Origin: Patescibacteria group bacterium
Lineage (GTDB): Bacteria > Patescibacteriota > Patescibacteriia > 2-12-FULL-57-11
Length of the DNA stretch: 51,014 nucleotides
Direction of reading: 5' to 3'
NCBI GenBank assembly: GCA_004299275.1
Contig: SCSU01000052.1
Location: 1 to 51,014 of the forward strand
Below are positions 17,646 to 26,892 of this stretch, one piece after another. The translations under genes and the position numbers were made by a program. The notes under the pieces are model-generated. The model was not told the DNA's origin, made no database searches, and was given only the letters and a program-made list of their open reading frames with translations. Position 1 is the stretch's first letter. Every line of letters starts with the position of its first letter.

Positions 17646-19022
17646 ATGACTTCGCGAACCATCTTTATCACCATCTCGCGCGGCGGCACCGCGCGAAATA
17701 TTTTACAGACGGATGCTTTTCGCCTTCTCCGCGAGAGCGGCGCTCGTTTGGTCATTTTGAGCCCGGCTTGGCAGGACGAGCGTTTTCGCCGGACTTTCGG
17801 CTATCCGGGCGTGGAGTTCGCGCCTCTTTATGAGCCGCCCTGGAGTTTTTGGGACTACCTTTTTGTCGGTTTGCACAAAGCGCTGGTTTACAACGCCAGC
17901 ACCGAGATGCGCGATCGTTACGGGATTTATTCGCCGGACGAGGCCAATGTTCTCCGGTATTGGGCGAAGCGCCTCGTGTTCCGGCCCCTGCGGAACATCG
18001 GCGCGCTCAAAGAGTGGGCGCGCGCGCTGGACGCGGCGGTGATCCGCGACCGGCACTACGGTGAGCTCTTTAGCCGGTACCGTCCGGCCGCCGTTTTTTC
18101 CACCAGCGTCATCGAGGACATGGATGTTGCCGTGCAAAAACAAGCGCGTGCCCGCGGGGTGCCGATTATCGCCATGCCCAAGTCCTGGGACAATCTCTCC
18201 AAAATCAGCTGCCGCGTAAAACCAGACCGCCTGCTGGTCTGGGGGCCGTACTCGGAAGAAGAAGCGGCGCGATTCCAGAACATCCCCTCCGCCGAGGTGG
18301 AGATTTGCGGCATTCCGCAGTTTGACCTTTACTCGCGGCCGGAAATTTTTGTCAGCCGCGAGGAGTTTTGCCGCGCCTTTGCTCTCGACCCGCAAAAAAA
18401 AATCATCCTCTACGCCTCCGAGGGCAAGGTGGCCAAGCATGACCCGGAAATGGTCCTAATGCTGGCCCGGGCCGCCGCCGCGCGCACTCTCGGCGCGCCG
18501 GCGCAGATTTTAATCCGGCCGCATTTTATCTACCCGGGTGATAAGGAAAAATTCGCGAGCGTCGCCTCCTTGCCGGGCGTTTTTATTGATAATTTTTATC
18601 AGCCCTCGGCGTGCTTTCGCGACCGCTGGGATTACAGCGTGGAGCAGATGAAACACTTGGCCAACCTCCTCCACCATGCCGACGTTTTGGTCACTTCCAA
18701 TTCAACCCTGACCCTCGATGCCTCGGCAATGGACAAGCCGACGGTCAACGTCGCTTTCGATGGCCGCGAGAAAAAACCCTTTACCGCCTCCATCGCCAAG
18801 TGGTACACGACCGAGTACTATCGTCAAGTGGTCGCGACCGGCGCGCCGTGGCTCGTCGGCTCCGAGGAGGAACTTTTGGCCGCGGTCCGCGCTCTCCTCG
18901 CTGACCCTTCGATTCGCCGCGCCGAGCGGCGGCGGCTGGCCGACTATTTTTGCGGTCCGCGCGACGGCCGGGCCGGGGAGCGTGTCGGACAAGCGGTTAT
19001 TGAGTTTGTTAATGGCGTATGA
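17646..19022 (+). CDS. GT-B-like protein (CDP-glycerol transferase/UDP-GlcNAc epimerase-like fold), paralog 1
   Basis: Shares the N-terminal TIFITISRGGTARNILQTDAFRLL pattern and the C-terminal ADVLVTSNSTLTLDASAMDKPTVNVAFDG pattern with the next gene; GIPQFDLY and LIRPHF in both. Confidence 0.6.
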   Translation: MTSRTIFITISRGGTARNILQTDAFRLLRESGARLVILSPAWQDERFRRTFGYPGVEFAPLYEPPWSFWDYLFVGLHKALVYNASTEMRDRYGIYSPDEANVLRYWAKRLVFRPLRNIGALKEWARALDAAVIRDRHYGELFSRYRPAAVFSTSVIEDMDVAVQKQARARGVPIIAMPKSWDNLSKISCRVKPDRLLVWGPYSEEEAARFQNIPSAEVEICGIPQFDLYSRPEIFVSREEFCRAFALDPQKKIILYASEGKVAKHDPEMVLMLARAAAARTLGAPAQILIRPHFIYPGDKEKFASVASLPGVFIDNFYQPSACFRDRWDYSVEQMKHLANLLHHADVLVTSNSTLTLDASAMDKPTVNVAFDGREKKPFTASIAKWYTTEYYRQVVATGAPWLVGSEEELLAAVRALLADPSIRRAERRRLADYFCGPRDGRAGERVGQAVIEFVNGV

Positions 19023-20410
19023 AAACACTCTTCATCATGTTAAGCCGGGGATTCGCGGCGCGGAACATTCTGCGCACGGAGGTTTTTCGGATTTTAAAAG
19101 AACAAAAAGATCTTCGGGTGGTTGTGTTCGTGCCCTTTAATATTCCCGATTACTTTCGCGAGGAGATGAGTCACCCGCGGGTAATTCTGGAGGAGACCGC
19201 CGAAATTCAATACGGACTTTTCCGCCGCAGGATCTGGAGCGAGCTCCTGCATCACCTGGTCTACACCAGCACTTCGCAATTTATGACTCGTTACCCCGGA
19301 CGCCTTAATCTTGGGCGCCGACGCCGGGTGGCGGGAACGCTGGGTTTTTTCTTTTTAAACCTGATTTTTTCGGCGCAGTCGCGGGTCGGCTTCCTTAAAA
19401 CTTTTTATAGATGGGTTGAGATGAATCTGTTCCCGGACAAAAACTATGACCATTTTTTTCGGAAATACGCCCCGGACCTTGTCTTCGCCGCGACCGTGGC
19501 GGCCAAACGTGACATTGCCATGATTAAAGCCGCGCGGCGCTTCGGCGTCCCCGTGGTCGGCATGACCCGTGGCTGGGACAATTTGGACCGTTTTTTTCTG
19601 CCGGTGGTTCCCGACCGCCTGATCGTTCAGAACACGCTGATGACAGATTTAGCGGTTCGGCTGCACGCCGTTCCCGAGGCGAAGGTGACCGTCGTCGGTT
19701 TTCCGCAATTTGACCTCTACGCCGACCCGAGCGTCTATCGTCCCCGGGAAGATTTTTTGCGCTCCCTGGGCCTTGACCCGGCGCGGAAATTAATTTTCTA
19801 CGGTTCTGAGGGGCAGTGGTGGGGGCCACATGACGAACACATTGTCCGAATTCTCCACCGTCTGGTGCAGGAGAACGCTTTTCCGTTTCCCTGTTCGCTG
19901 ATTATCCGCCCGCATTTTTCGGATTACACCGCGGAACGTTTTAAAGAATTAGTCGGCGCGCCCAATACCTATATTGACGCGACTTTTCGAATCACCAAAT
20001 TTTTTGCCGACCTGTGGGACCCATCAAGGGAAGAGATGCTGAAATTGGCGAATGAGTTCAGGCACTGCGACGTGCTGGTTTGCATGGCTTCAACGCTCGC
20101 GCTCGAAGCGGCGCTTTTTGACAAGCCCGTCGTCAATGTGGATTTCTACGCCGACAGCGAGCCGGATAATGGGCCGTACTTTGGCCGTTGGTACGATTCT
20201 TCGCACTATCGCGGCGTGGTCGAGACCGGCGGGGTGCGGCTGGCGCGGAACCCGGATGAGCTGCATAAATTTATTAGCTCGTATCTGACTGACAGCTCGC
20301 TCGACCGCGCCGGACGCGCGACGCTCGCGGAACGCTACTGTTTTTCAAAAGACGGCCGGGCCGGCGAGCGTATCGCCAAACTGTTGCTTCAGGAGCTCAA
20401 GATGACCTAG
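19019..20410 (+). CDS. GT-B-like protein, paralog 2 of the preceding gene
   Basis: TLFIMLSRGFAARNILRTEVFRIL, GFPQFDLYADP, IIRPHF, CDVLVCMASTLALEAALFDKPVVNVDF; overlaps the upstream gene by 4 bp. Confidence 0.6.
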   Translation: MKTLFIMLSRGFAARNILRTEVFRILKEQKDLRVVVFVPFNIPDYFREEMSHPRVILEETAEIQYGLFRRRIWSELLHHLVYTSTSQFMTRYPGRLNLGRRRRVAGTLGFFFLNLIFSAQSRVGFLKTFYRWVEMNLFPDKNYDHFFRKYAPDLVFAATVAAKRDIAMIKAARRFGVPVVGMTRGWDNLDRFFLPVVPDRLIVQNTLMTDLAVRLHAVPEAKVTVVGFPQFDLYADPSVYRPREDFLRSLGLDPARKLIFYGSEGQWWGPHDEHIVRILHRLVQENAFPFPCSLIIRPHFSDYTAERFKELVGAPNTYIDATFRITKFFADLWDPSREEMLKLANEFRHCDVLVCMASTLALEAALFDKPVVNVDFYADSEPDNGPYFGRWYDSSHYRGVVETGGVRLARNPDELHKFISSYLTDSSLDRAGRATLAERYCFSKDGRAGERIAKLLLQELKMT

Positions 20411-20412
20411 CG

Positions 20413-21264
20413 ATGTCGATTATGCCCTTAGAAAAAACATCAGAACAGCGCGGTCAGACGCAGTTTGAAGACAAATGGCGGACAGCCAATGATGTCCCCA
20501 AAGGGCCGGAAGAATGGACAGTATTCGTGCCGCCCGGGGCGAAACCGGCCACTCAGCGGCAATTTTCTCTTTTTTGGTATTCGGACTTTATTCGGCAGGC
20601 GATTCGCGGCAAAGGATATTCGCGCGGTCTCGAGCTCGGCTGCGGACGGGGAACCGCTTCCCTTTATCTCTCCAAGTACGACAAAATTAAAATGACGCTC
20701 GTGGATATTTCCCCGAGCGCGATTGAGCTGGCACGGCGCAATTTTTCCGCCGCGGGCGAGGAGGGAGAGTTTGTTTGCGCCGACGCGGCGGCGCTCCCAT
20801 TCCCCGACGGGGGCTATGACCTCGTGGTTATGATTGGGCTTCTGGAGCATTTTGCCGATTATCAGCCGATTCTCCGCGAATGTTTCCGCGTGCTCCGCCC
20901 CGGCGGCGCCGTCGTGACTTTAAACATTCCGGCCAAGCGTTCGGTGCAGGACCTGAACCGACTTTGGAAAACGTTGTTGCGCCTGTTTACCACCGTCGCG
21001 CCTCGTCCAGACTATTACCGCAACGCCGATACGCCGGCTGATTATGCGCGCGCCGCTCGCGAATCCGGGTTTAAAGAAGTCGCTATCACTTTTGTTAATC
21101 CTTTTGCTTTGTTCGCGCCGGCGCCAGAGTGGTTTGATCGCCTGGTCGCGCGGGCCGATAACCTGGTCGCGCGCCTGCGGCTTTTGTGGCGTCCGCAGCC
21201 CCTGGTCACCGGCTCGCGCCTCGCCCAAGCGCATTTTTTGGTTGCGGAAAAACCGCGTTCGTAA
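20413..21264 (+). CDS. class I SAM-dependent methyltransferase
   Basis: GLELGCGRGTASLYLSKY, LVDISPSAIELARRN, LEHFADYQPILRECFRVLRPGG. Confidence 0.88.
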   Translation: MSIMPLEKTSEQRGQTQFEDKWRTANDVPKGPEEWTVFVPPGAKPATQRQFSLFWYSDFIRQAIRGKGYSRGLELGCGRGTASLYLSKYDKIKMTLVDISPSAIELARRNFSAAGEEGEFVCADAAALPFPDGGYDLVVMIGLLEHFADYQPILRECFRVLRPGGAVVTLNIPAKRSVQDLNRLWKTLLRLFTTVAPRPDYYRNADTPADYARAARESGFKEVAITFVNPFALFAPAPEWFDRLVARADNLVARLRLLWRPQPLVTGSRLAQAHFLVAEKPRS

Positions 21265-21315
21265 GCGCTTAACTCCAATGCTGCCTCCTCGTTGACGGAG
21301 GCGGAGTTTGTTAGT

Positions 21316-22164
21316 ATGCTCACACCTGCTATTCGTTTTTTTATGATAAAGAATTATCTTCGGAAAAGCTGGCTGGCGATCCGACTCTACCGCACCGTCA
21401 AAAACGCGGTGGTCTTCCCGCTCCGTTTCACGCCCTTAAGGACGCTGCAGCTCAAGAACATGCCGCTTACCGACCTCTTGCGGCCGTGGAAGCTCCGTCT
21501 GATGATTGCGGTTTCGTCCCACACCAAGAACGGTTACCCCCGTCTGGCGAATATTTACGATTTAGCGACGGACGTCGAGCGCCGCGGCCTCGGCGGCGCC
21601 TTCGTCGAGTGTGGCACATGGAAAGGCGGCACGACGGCCATAATGGGCGCGGTGGCGCATCGCTTCGGCGATCGGCGCGCTACCTGGTACCTGGATTCAT
21701 TCGAGGGGATGCCTCAACCGGCGCCAGAGGACGGCGGCGAGACCGAGGAGATTGCCGGCGACGCGCTGAAGGCCTCGGTTGACGATGTAGAAAAACTAAT
21801 TTTCGGCAAGCTTGGTCTGCCGCCGGCGCACAACCGAATTATCAAAGGATGGTTTGAGGAGACGCTGCCGCGCGTCAAAAACGAAATCGGACCGATTGCG
21901 CTTTTGCGCCTTGACGCCGATTGGTACGAAGCGACGAAGTTAATCCTAAACGAGCTCTACGCTCAGGTTGTTCCGGGCGGTTGGCTGATTTTTGACGATT
22001 ACGGCCGCTGGCCGGGCTGTAAGACTGCCGTTGACGAGTTCTTCGCGGCGCGGCGTCTCGCGCCAAAACTCAGTTTCGTCGGTAACCGCGGCGGGGTCTA
22101 TGGCGATCGCCTCGCGCCGATGTATTTTAAGAAGCCCGAGGTTCAGGGAACCAAACATGGATAA
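21316..22164 (+). CDS. TylF/MycF-type O-methyltransferase
   Basis: FVECGTWKGGTTAIMGAVA, LDSFEGMPQPAPEDG, GWFEETLPRVKNEIGPIALLRLDADWYEATKLILNELYAQVVPGGWLIFDDYG. Confidence 0.85.
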   Translation: MLTPAIRFFMIKNYLRKSWLAIRLYRTVKNAVVFPLRFTPLRTLQLKNMPLTDLLRPWKLRLMIAVSSHTKNGYPRLANIYDLATDVERRGLGGAFVECGTWKGGTTAIMGAVAHRFGDRRATWYLDSFEGMPQPAPEDGGETEEIAGDALKASVDDVEKLIFGKLGLPPAHNRIIKGWFEETLPRVKNEIGPIALLRLDADWYEATKLILNELYAQVVPGGWLIFDDYGRWPGCKTAVDEFFAARRLAPKLSFVGNRGGVYGDRLAPMYFKKPEVQGTKHG

Positions 22165-22936
22165 TTTGCGTTCACTCCCGATCGCTGAACTCAGGCGCCG
22201 CGCGCAAGGCACGGCGCCGCTGGCTGGCCGCGAACCGCTGCTCGGCCGCACTTTTCGTTTTTTTTCCGTGTACCTGACTTGGATCTTCATCCGCCTGCCG
22301 ATCACTCCGAATCAGATTACGGCGGTCAGCGTCCTTTTTTTCTTTTTGGGCATCGGGTTGTTCGCCTGGAACAATCTCACGCCGCAGCTTGTCGGCTGCG
22401 CGATTATTTATTTTTCCACCGTTCTCGACGCGTCGGACGGCGAGGTAGCGCGGCTTAAATATCCAAAAAATATCGCCGGCGGCATCTACGCCGAACCGGT
22501 GAGCCACGACTTCCAGTACGCCTTTATGTATTTTCCGCTGACCCTCGGAGCTTACAGCGCGACTGGGACGCTCGTCACCGTACTCTTCGGCGCCGTTGCG
22601 GTGGTCGCTAAACTGCTCTTTCGACTCATTGGCGCCCGCGAGACGCAACTCTCAATGTGGATGAAGATTGAAAGTTCCGCAGGCGCCGTCAGCGCCAAGG
22701 ATTTCCAGGTGGCATTTAACCCCGATGTCGGTCGGTTCCATAAGTTTTACCGTTTCATCAACCGGACTTTTATGGGCTCGGGCAATCATGTTATTCTGCT
22801 GACAATTTTCGCCTTATTGCGGCGCCTGGATTTGTTTCTGTTGCTTTTTGCGGTTTATAACAGCGCGGTTCTGGCCGTGACTTTCGTCAATCAGCTGCGG
22901 CGGCTGCCAAAACCAAAGGCGGAGGGAGCATTATGA
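22157..22936 (+). CDS. CDP-alcohol phosphotransferase family protein
   Basis: FIRLPITPNQIT, DASDGEVARLKYPKNIAGGIYAEPVSHD (variant CDP-OH-P motif), several TM helices. ATG 22157 used; the upstream extension overlaps TylF. Confidence 0.8.
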   Translation: MDNLRSLPIAELRRRAQGTAPLAGREPLLGRTFRFFSVYLTWIFIRLPITPNQITAVSVLFFFLGIGLFAWNNLTPQLVGCAIIYFSTVLDASDGEVARLKYPKNIAGGIYAEPVSHDFQYAFMYFPLTLGAYSATGTLVTVLFGAVAVVAKLLFRLIGARETQLSMWMKIESSAGAVSAKDFQVAFNPDVGRFHKFYRFINRTFMGSGNHVILLTIFALLRRLDLFLLLFAVYNSAVLAVTFVNQLRRLPKPKAEGAL

Positions 22937-23691
22937 GCGCGACGCCGACTGGTGTCATTCTCGCCGCGGGGATGGGCACGCGGCTCGGGGAACTCACGGC
23001 TGGCATTCCCAAACCGCTCCTACCCGTCGCGGGCCGGCCGCTTTTGGACTACGGCATCTGCTGGATGCGCGCCGCCGGAGTCAAGCGCGTGGTCGTGGTC
23101 GGCGGTTACCGGATTGAACAGCTGCGGGAGTTTTTGGCCGCGCGCCATCCCGATGTTATCTTGGCGGAGAACAAGGAATACGCTACGACTCAGCGCATGG
23201 CTAGCTTGCTCGTTGCCGCGCCGCATATAAGCGGCGACTTGCTGGTCCAGGACGGAGACTATATTTTTACCGTAGCCGCGGCCGCGGCTCTGGCCGGAAA
23301 AATGCCGCCGCGGATTGTCCTCCACGGCACCCGCCGTCCCGATGCCTGCTGGTCGGCGATGGATGTAATTATCAGCACCGCCGCCGATAGCGTTACCGAA
23401 ATCCGTAAGACCGCCGGCACCCAGCCGCTGGGCGAAGGAGAGTATTATTTCAACAGCCAAATTTTTATGCCCGCGAGCGAGGTCGGAGAGTTTATGAGAT
23501 ACGCCGAACGCACTTCAGCGAGCCGCGGCGGCCTGGCGCATGTTGAAGACACGCTGCAGGATTATATTCGTTCCGGCCAGAGCGTTGGTGTGCGCCCGGT
23601 GGAGTCCGGCTTTTGGGTGGAAGTGGACAATCCCGCAGAACTCGAAGCGGCTCGACGTTTCGTCGCTGCCTTTCACGATGATATTCCCTGA
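22933..23691 (+). CDS. sugar/alcohol-phosphate nucleotidyltransferase (IPCT/LicC-like)
   Basis: VILAAGMGTRLGELTAGIPKPLLPVAGRPLLDY, QDGDYIF, FWVEVDNPAELEAARRF. Confidence 0.85.
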   Translation: MSATPTGVILAAGMGTRLGELTAGIPKPLLPVAGRPLLDYGICWMRAAGVKRVVVVGGYRIEQLREFLAARHPDVILAENKEYATTQRMASLLVAAPHISGDLLVQDGDYIFTVAAAAALAGKMPPRIVLHGTRRPDACWSAMDVIISTAADSVTEIRKTAGTQPLGEGEYYFNSQIFMPASEVGEFMRYAERTSASRGGLAHVEDTLQDYIRSGQSVGVRPVESGFWVEVDNPAELEAARRFVAAFHDDIP

Positions 23692-23693
23692 AC

Positions 23694-24266
23694 ATGACAG
23701 CATTCAAAATCGGAATTGATTTCGACGGCGTCATTGCCGATACCAGTTCGCTTAAACAGGAACAGGCGCGGTTGTTATATGGTGTCAGTATTCCGCCGCA
23801 TCAGTTTAAGGAGCAGCTGGTTACCGGTATGGGAATCCTGACACAACCGCAGTATCGCGCGCTGATGCGCCGAGTCTGCGGCACGCGCGAGGTCGGTCTC
23901 CGCATGGCGCCTCTCCCCGGAGCCGTCCCGAGCTTGCGGCGCCTCTTGGACGGTGGCCACCGCTGCACCGTAATCACTTCGCGCGAAGCGGAGGAGCTTG
24001 CGATTGCCAGCGAGTGGTGCGCGGCGCGGGGACTCGCGCCGGAGTTCGTGTCCGTGGGTTACGCCAAGCCCAAGGTCGAGGTGGCTCGGGGATTGGATGT
24101 CTATATCGATGATGATCTGCAGAAACTCCTGCCGCTTGTCGGCAACACGCCGAATCTGTTTCTTTTTCATCAGAGTTACAACGCGCACGAGGCCGAGCCG
24201 CCCGAGATACGCCGGGTGAGCTCTTGGGCGGAATTAGACGGACATCTTACGCGCCTCGGCGCCTGA
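23694..24266 (+). CDS. HAD-like hydrolase
   Basis: IGIDFDGVIADTSSLKQEQAR, VITSREAEELAIASEW, YIDDDLQKLLPL. Confidence 0.7.
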   Translation: MTAFKIGIDFDGVIADTSSLKQEQARLLYGVSIPPHQFKEQLVTGMGILTQPQYRALMRRVCGTREVGLRMAPLPGAVPSLRRLLDGGHRCTVITSREAEELAIASEWCAARGLAPEFVSVGYAKPKVEVARGLDVYIDDDLQKLLPLVGNTPNLFLFHQSYNAHEAEPPEIRRVSSWAELDGHLTRLGA

Positions 24267-24272
24267 CGGCTT

Positions 24273-25328
24273 ATGGAAGACCAGCTCCAGCGGCCGCAGC
24301 CGTTTGAAGACGCGCACTTCAGCCCCGTCGCGGAGATTTTTGGTTTGCGCGGCGGCGTAAATTCGGAGATCCGCTATGTGCGCCTGCCGTCCGGTTTGCT
24401 TACGGTTACCGCGCGTTATGGCGCGAAGAAAAAAGGTTTTTTGCGCGCCGAGGCCAATACCTGGAGTGAAGATATCGTCGCCTATCAGGAGGAACTTTTG
24501 CGCCGCGGCGTGCCGCTGCCGCCGATTGAAGGAATTATCATTGAATTTGACCAAGCCAGCCAAAAGGCGGTTATCGCCAAAACCTCTCCCTGGACCGGCC
24601 ATGACGTCAGCCACCTGATTCAGCACACGCCGCTCGGCAATGACGACAAAATACTTGGCGGCATTGTCGGGCAGATGTGCGCGATTCTGGTGATGGTCTG
24701 CGCCGAACGCCATCGTGGTTACGAGACCGAAATCGGCATAGACTCGCGCTGCAGCAACTTTACCATTGACGCGTCGGGCAAGATGTGGTTCGTTGACCTT
24801 TTCCCTCCGCGTTATCGGAAAGCCGGCGCGCCGCTCCTCGAATGGCCGACGCCGCTGACGGAAGAGGGGAGAGGACTGGGACTCTTTAAACACTACGACG
24901 CGCGCGGAATTACCCTGACGACGATTGCCCAGCTCTCGCGCGTCCTGCCGGCGCAGAAATCTTTTTTTGAGGAACGGGTGCTCGACGGCCTCGCGCCGGC
25001 TTTTAGTCCAGCCGAATTAGCGGCAATGCGGATGGAACTCTCCCGCGCTCCCTGGCGGCAATTGCGTGACCTTCTCGGCGCGACACAGGATACATCCGGC
25101 CGTAAGGACGCGGTCGAGGCAATTTTTGCCTGCCGCGACGCTGTCGTCTTTGGTGTTCCTTATGGAGTTTACGGCCTGCGCGAAGCCGCGCTCGAACTGG
25201 CCGCGGCGGGCCGCTTTTCCGCCCCCGCGTTGGAGGAGTTTTTCCGCGATTCGCATTTTGAGGACTCGCTCCCGAGCTCCGTAATTGATGATCTGACTCA
25301 TCGTCTGCGGCGCGCGGTTGAAGTTTGA
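24273..25328 (+). CDS. hypothetical protein, possible kinase-like (aminoglycoside/choline-kinase-fold) protein
   Basis: GIDSRCSNFTIDASGKMWFVDLFPPRY resembles the catalytic-loop/DxD region of kinase-like folds. The match is weak. Confidence 0.4.
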   Translation: MEDQLQRPQPFEDAHFSPVAEIFGLRGGVNSEIRYVRLPSGLLTVTARYGAKKKGFLRAEANTWSEDIVAYQEELLRRGVPLPPIEGIIIEFDQASQKAVIAKTSPWTGHDVSHLIQHTPLGNDDKILGGIVGQMCAILVMVCAERHRGYETEIGIDSRCSNFTIDASGKMWFVDLFPPRYRKAGAPLLEWPTPLTEEGRGLGLFKHYDARGITLTTIAQLSRVLPAQKSFFEERVLDGLAPAFSPAELAAMRMELSRAPWRQLRDLLGATQDTSGRKDAVEAIFACRDAVVFGVPYGVYGLREAALELAAAGRFSAPALEEFFRDSHFEDSLPSSVIDDLTHRLRRAVEV

Positions 25329-25357
25329 TCCTGTTTTTGTAGAATTCGTCTGAGTTT

Positions 25358-26008
25358 ATGAGCAAACCAACAAATGTCCCATGGCATACCTACGCGAAAT
25401 TCGGCGGCATAAAATATGTCCGAATAGTCGTTCGATCTCTGCACAAACTATTGTTAATGAGAGAGCCGGTGTGGAAAGATATTTCATATTTCAAATCAGA
25501 AGCAAAAAAATATCCACAGTTCACTAAAGGATACAGACATTGGAGTAAATATTACATACTTTATAAAATTGTCCGAAAACTGAAACCAAGATTTGTTCTT
25601 GAGTGCGGAAGCGGCATCTCCACAGCGATTATCATCTCTGCGCTTCGAGAAAATGGGGGAGGATTGCTTGTCTCCCTTGATGAATCGCCTGAATATGGAA
25701 ATGTCGTGAGAGATATTGTTGGAAGCGAGGTGGAAACGCACATCTCGCCTTCAGTTGAGGCCACATACGAAGGGTTAACGGGGACGAAATACGCGCAGAT
25801 ACCTGATTATCCCTACGATTTTATTTTCGTTGATGGGCCACAGACCCAGACCGTTGACCTTGATGCTTTTTATGTTTTAGAAAAAAATCCTATAGCCAAA
25901 GTTTTGATTGATTGTCGCGTAGCTACGGTACGGGCTTTGAAGCAGAGGTTCGGCGGATTATTTAATCCCTGGGTGAATTTAGGTTTTATAAACTTTCATC
26001 GAAAATAA
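25358..26008 (+). CDS. putative class I methyltransferase-like protein, AT-rich
   Basis: RFVLECGSGISTAIIISAL, GLLVSLDESPEYGN, DFIFVDGPQTQT; clearly lower GC than neighbours. Confidence 0.6.
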   Translation: MSKPTNVPWHTYAKFGGIKYVRIVVRSLHKLLLMREPVWKDISYFKSEAKKYPQFTKGYRHWSKYYILYKIVRKLKPRFVLECGSGISTAIIISALRENGGGLLVSLDESPEYGNVVRDIVGSEVETHISPSVEATYEGLTGTKYAQIPDYPYDFIFVDGPQTQTVDLDAFYVLEKNPIAKVLIDCRVATVRALKQRFGGLFNPWVNLGFINFHRK

Positions 26009-26033
26009 TTATTGTAGGTTGTGATTTCCCTCC

Positions 26034-26061
26034 TTGACAGGAGATGACGCATCGATAATAA
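26034..26061 (+). promoter_or_regulatory. putative sigma70-type promoter
   Basis: TTGACA (26034-26039), 16-nt spacer, TAATAA (26056-26061), upstream of ATG 26092. Confidence 0.45.
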
Positions 26062-26091
26062 TAAAACGCAATTCTTTTCGTTAATTTTTCT

Positions 26092-26892
26092 ATGATTCGT
26101 TCGGTTGGCATTTTGGGAGTCGGTTTTGTCGGCGGTGCGACCAAGCGTTACTTTGAGAAGGTCGGGATGCCGGTCGCGGCCCACGACCCTGGCAAGGGGC
26201 TCCACGACCTCGCCGGCGTCAACGCCGCCGACGCGGTTTTTATTAGCGTTCCCACGCCTTATGATGAGCAGAAAGGCGGTTTTGACCTTTCCATGGTCCG
26301 GGAGGCAATCGGTAGTATCACTGGAGAAAAAATAGTAATAATCAAATCCACGGTGCTCCCGGGCACGACCGAAAAATTGCAGCTGGAATTTCCCCAGCAT
26401 AAATTTCTTTTTAACCCCGAGTTTCTGACGCAGATTACGGCCGACCAGGACATGCAATTCCCCGACCGGCAGATAGTCGGCTACACCGAAAAAAGTTACA
26501 CCGTCGCCGCCGACCTCTTGGCGATTCTGCCGCTCGCGCCCTACGAGCGCCTGATGCCGGCGACCGCCGCCGAAATGGTTAAGTATTACGGTAACACCTG
26601 GTTTTCCACTAAGGTAACTTTTGCCAACCAGATGTATGACCTCTCTCTGAAGTTGGGGATTGATTACGACCTAATCCGCGACGCGGTGGCGGCGGACAAA
26701 CGCATCGGCCGTTCGCATTTGGAAGTTTTTCACAAGGGCTACCGCGGCTACGGCGGCGCGTGCTTGCCTAAGGACACTCGCGCCTTGATTCAGCTCGGCG
26801 ACCAGCTCGGCGCGGAGATGGCTCTGCTTAAACTTGTTGACCAGTTAAATAACGACTTGCACCGGAAGCAGGGGCTCGAACCGCCGAAGTGA
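26092..26892 (+). CDS. short UDP-glucose/GDP-mannose dehydrogenase-like protein
   Basis: VGILGVGFVGGATKRYF, STVLPGTTE, FNPEFL, GYGGACLPKDTRALI; only 266 aa. Confidence 0.82.
   Translation: MIRSVGILGVGFVGGATKRYFEKVGMPVAAHDPGKGLHDLAGVNAADAVFISVPTPYDEQKGGFDLSMVREAIGSITGEKIVIIKSTVLPGTTEKLQLEFPQHKFLFNPEFLTQITADQDMQFPDRQIVGYTEKSYTVAADLLAILPLAPYERLMPATAAEMVKYYGNTWFSTKVTFANQMYDLSLKLGIDYDLIRDAVAADKRIGRSHLEVFHKGYRGYGGACLPKDTRALIQLGDQLGAEMALLKLVDQLNNDLHRKQGLEPPK

Noticed and set aside
21992-22156. N-terminal extension of the CDP-alcohol phosphotransferase ORF
   Set aside because: It lies wholly inside the TylF gene; ATG 22157 gives a natural start.
20413-22164. Secondary-metabolite (macrolide-like) cluster suggested by TylF plus sugar methyltransferases
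   Set aside because: No PKS, NRPS or tailoring oxygenases. The context is surface polysaccharide and TylF-type enzymes also occur in glycan loci.
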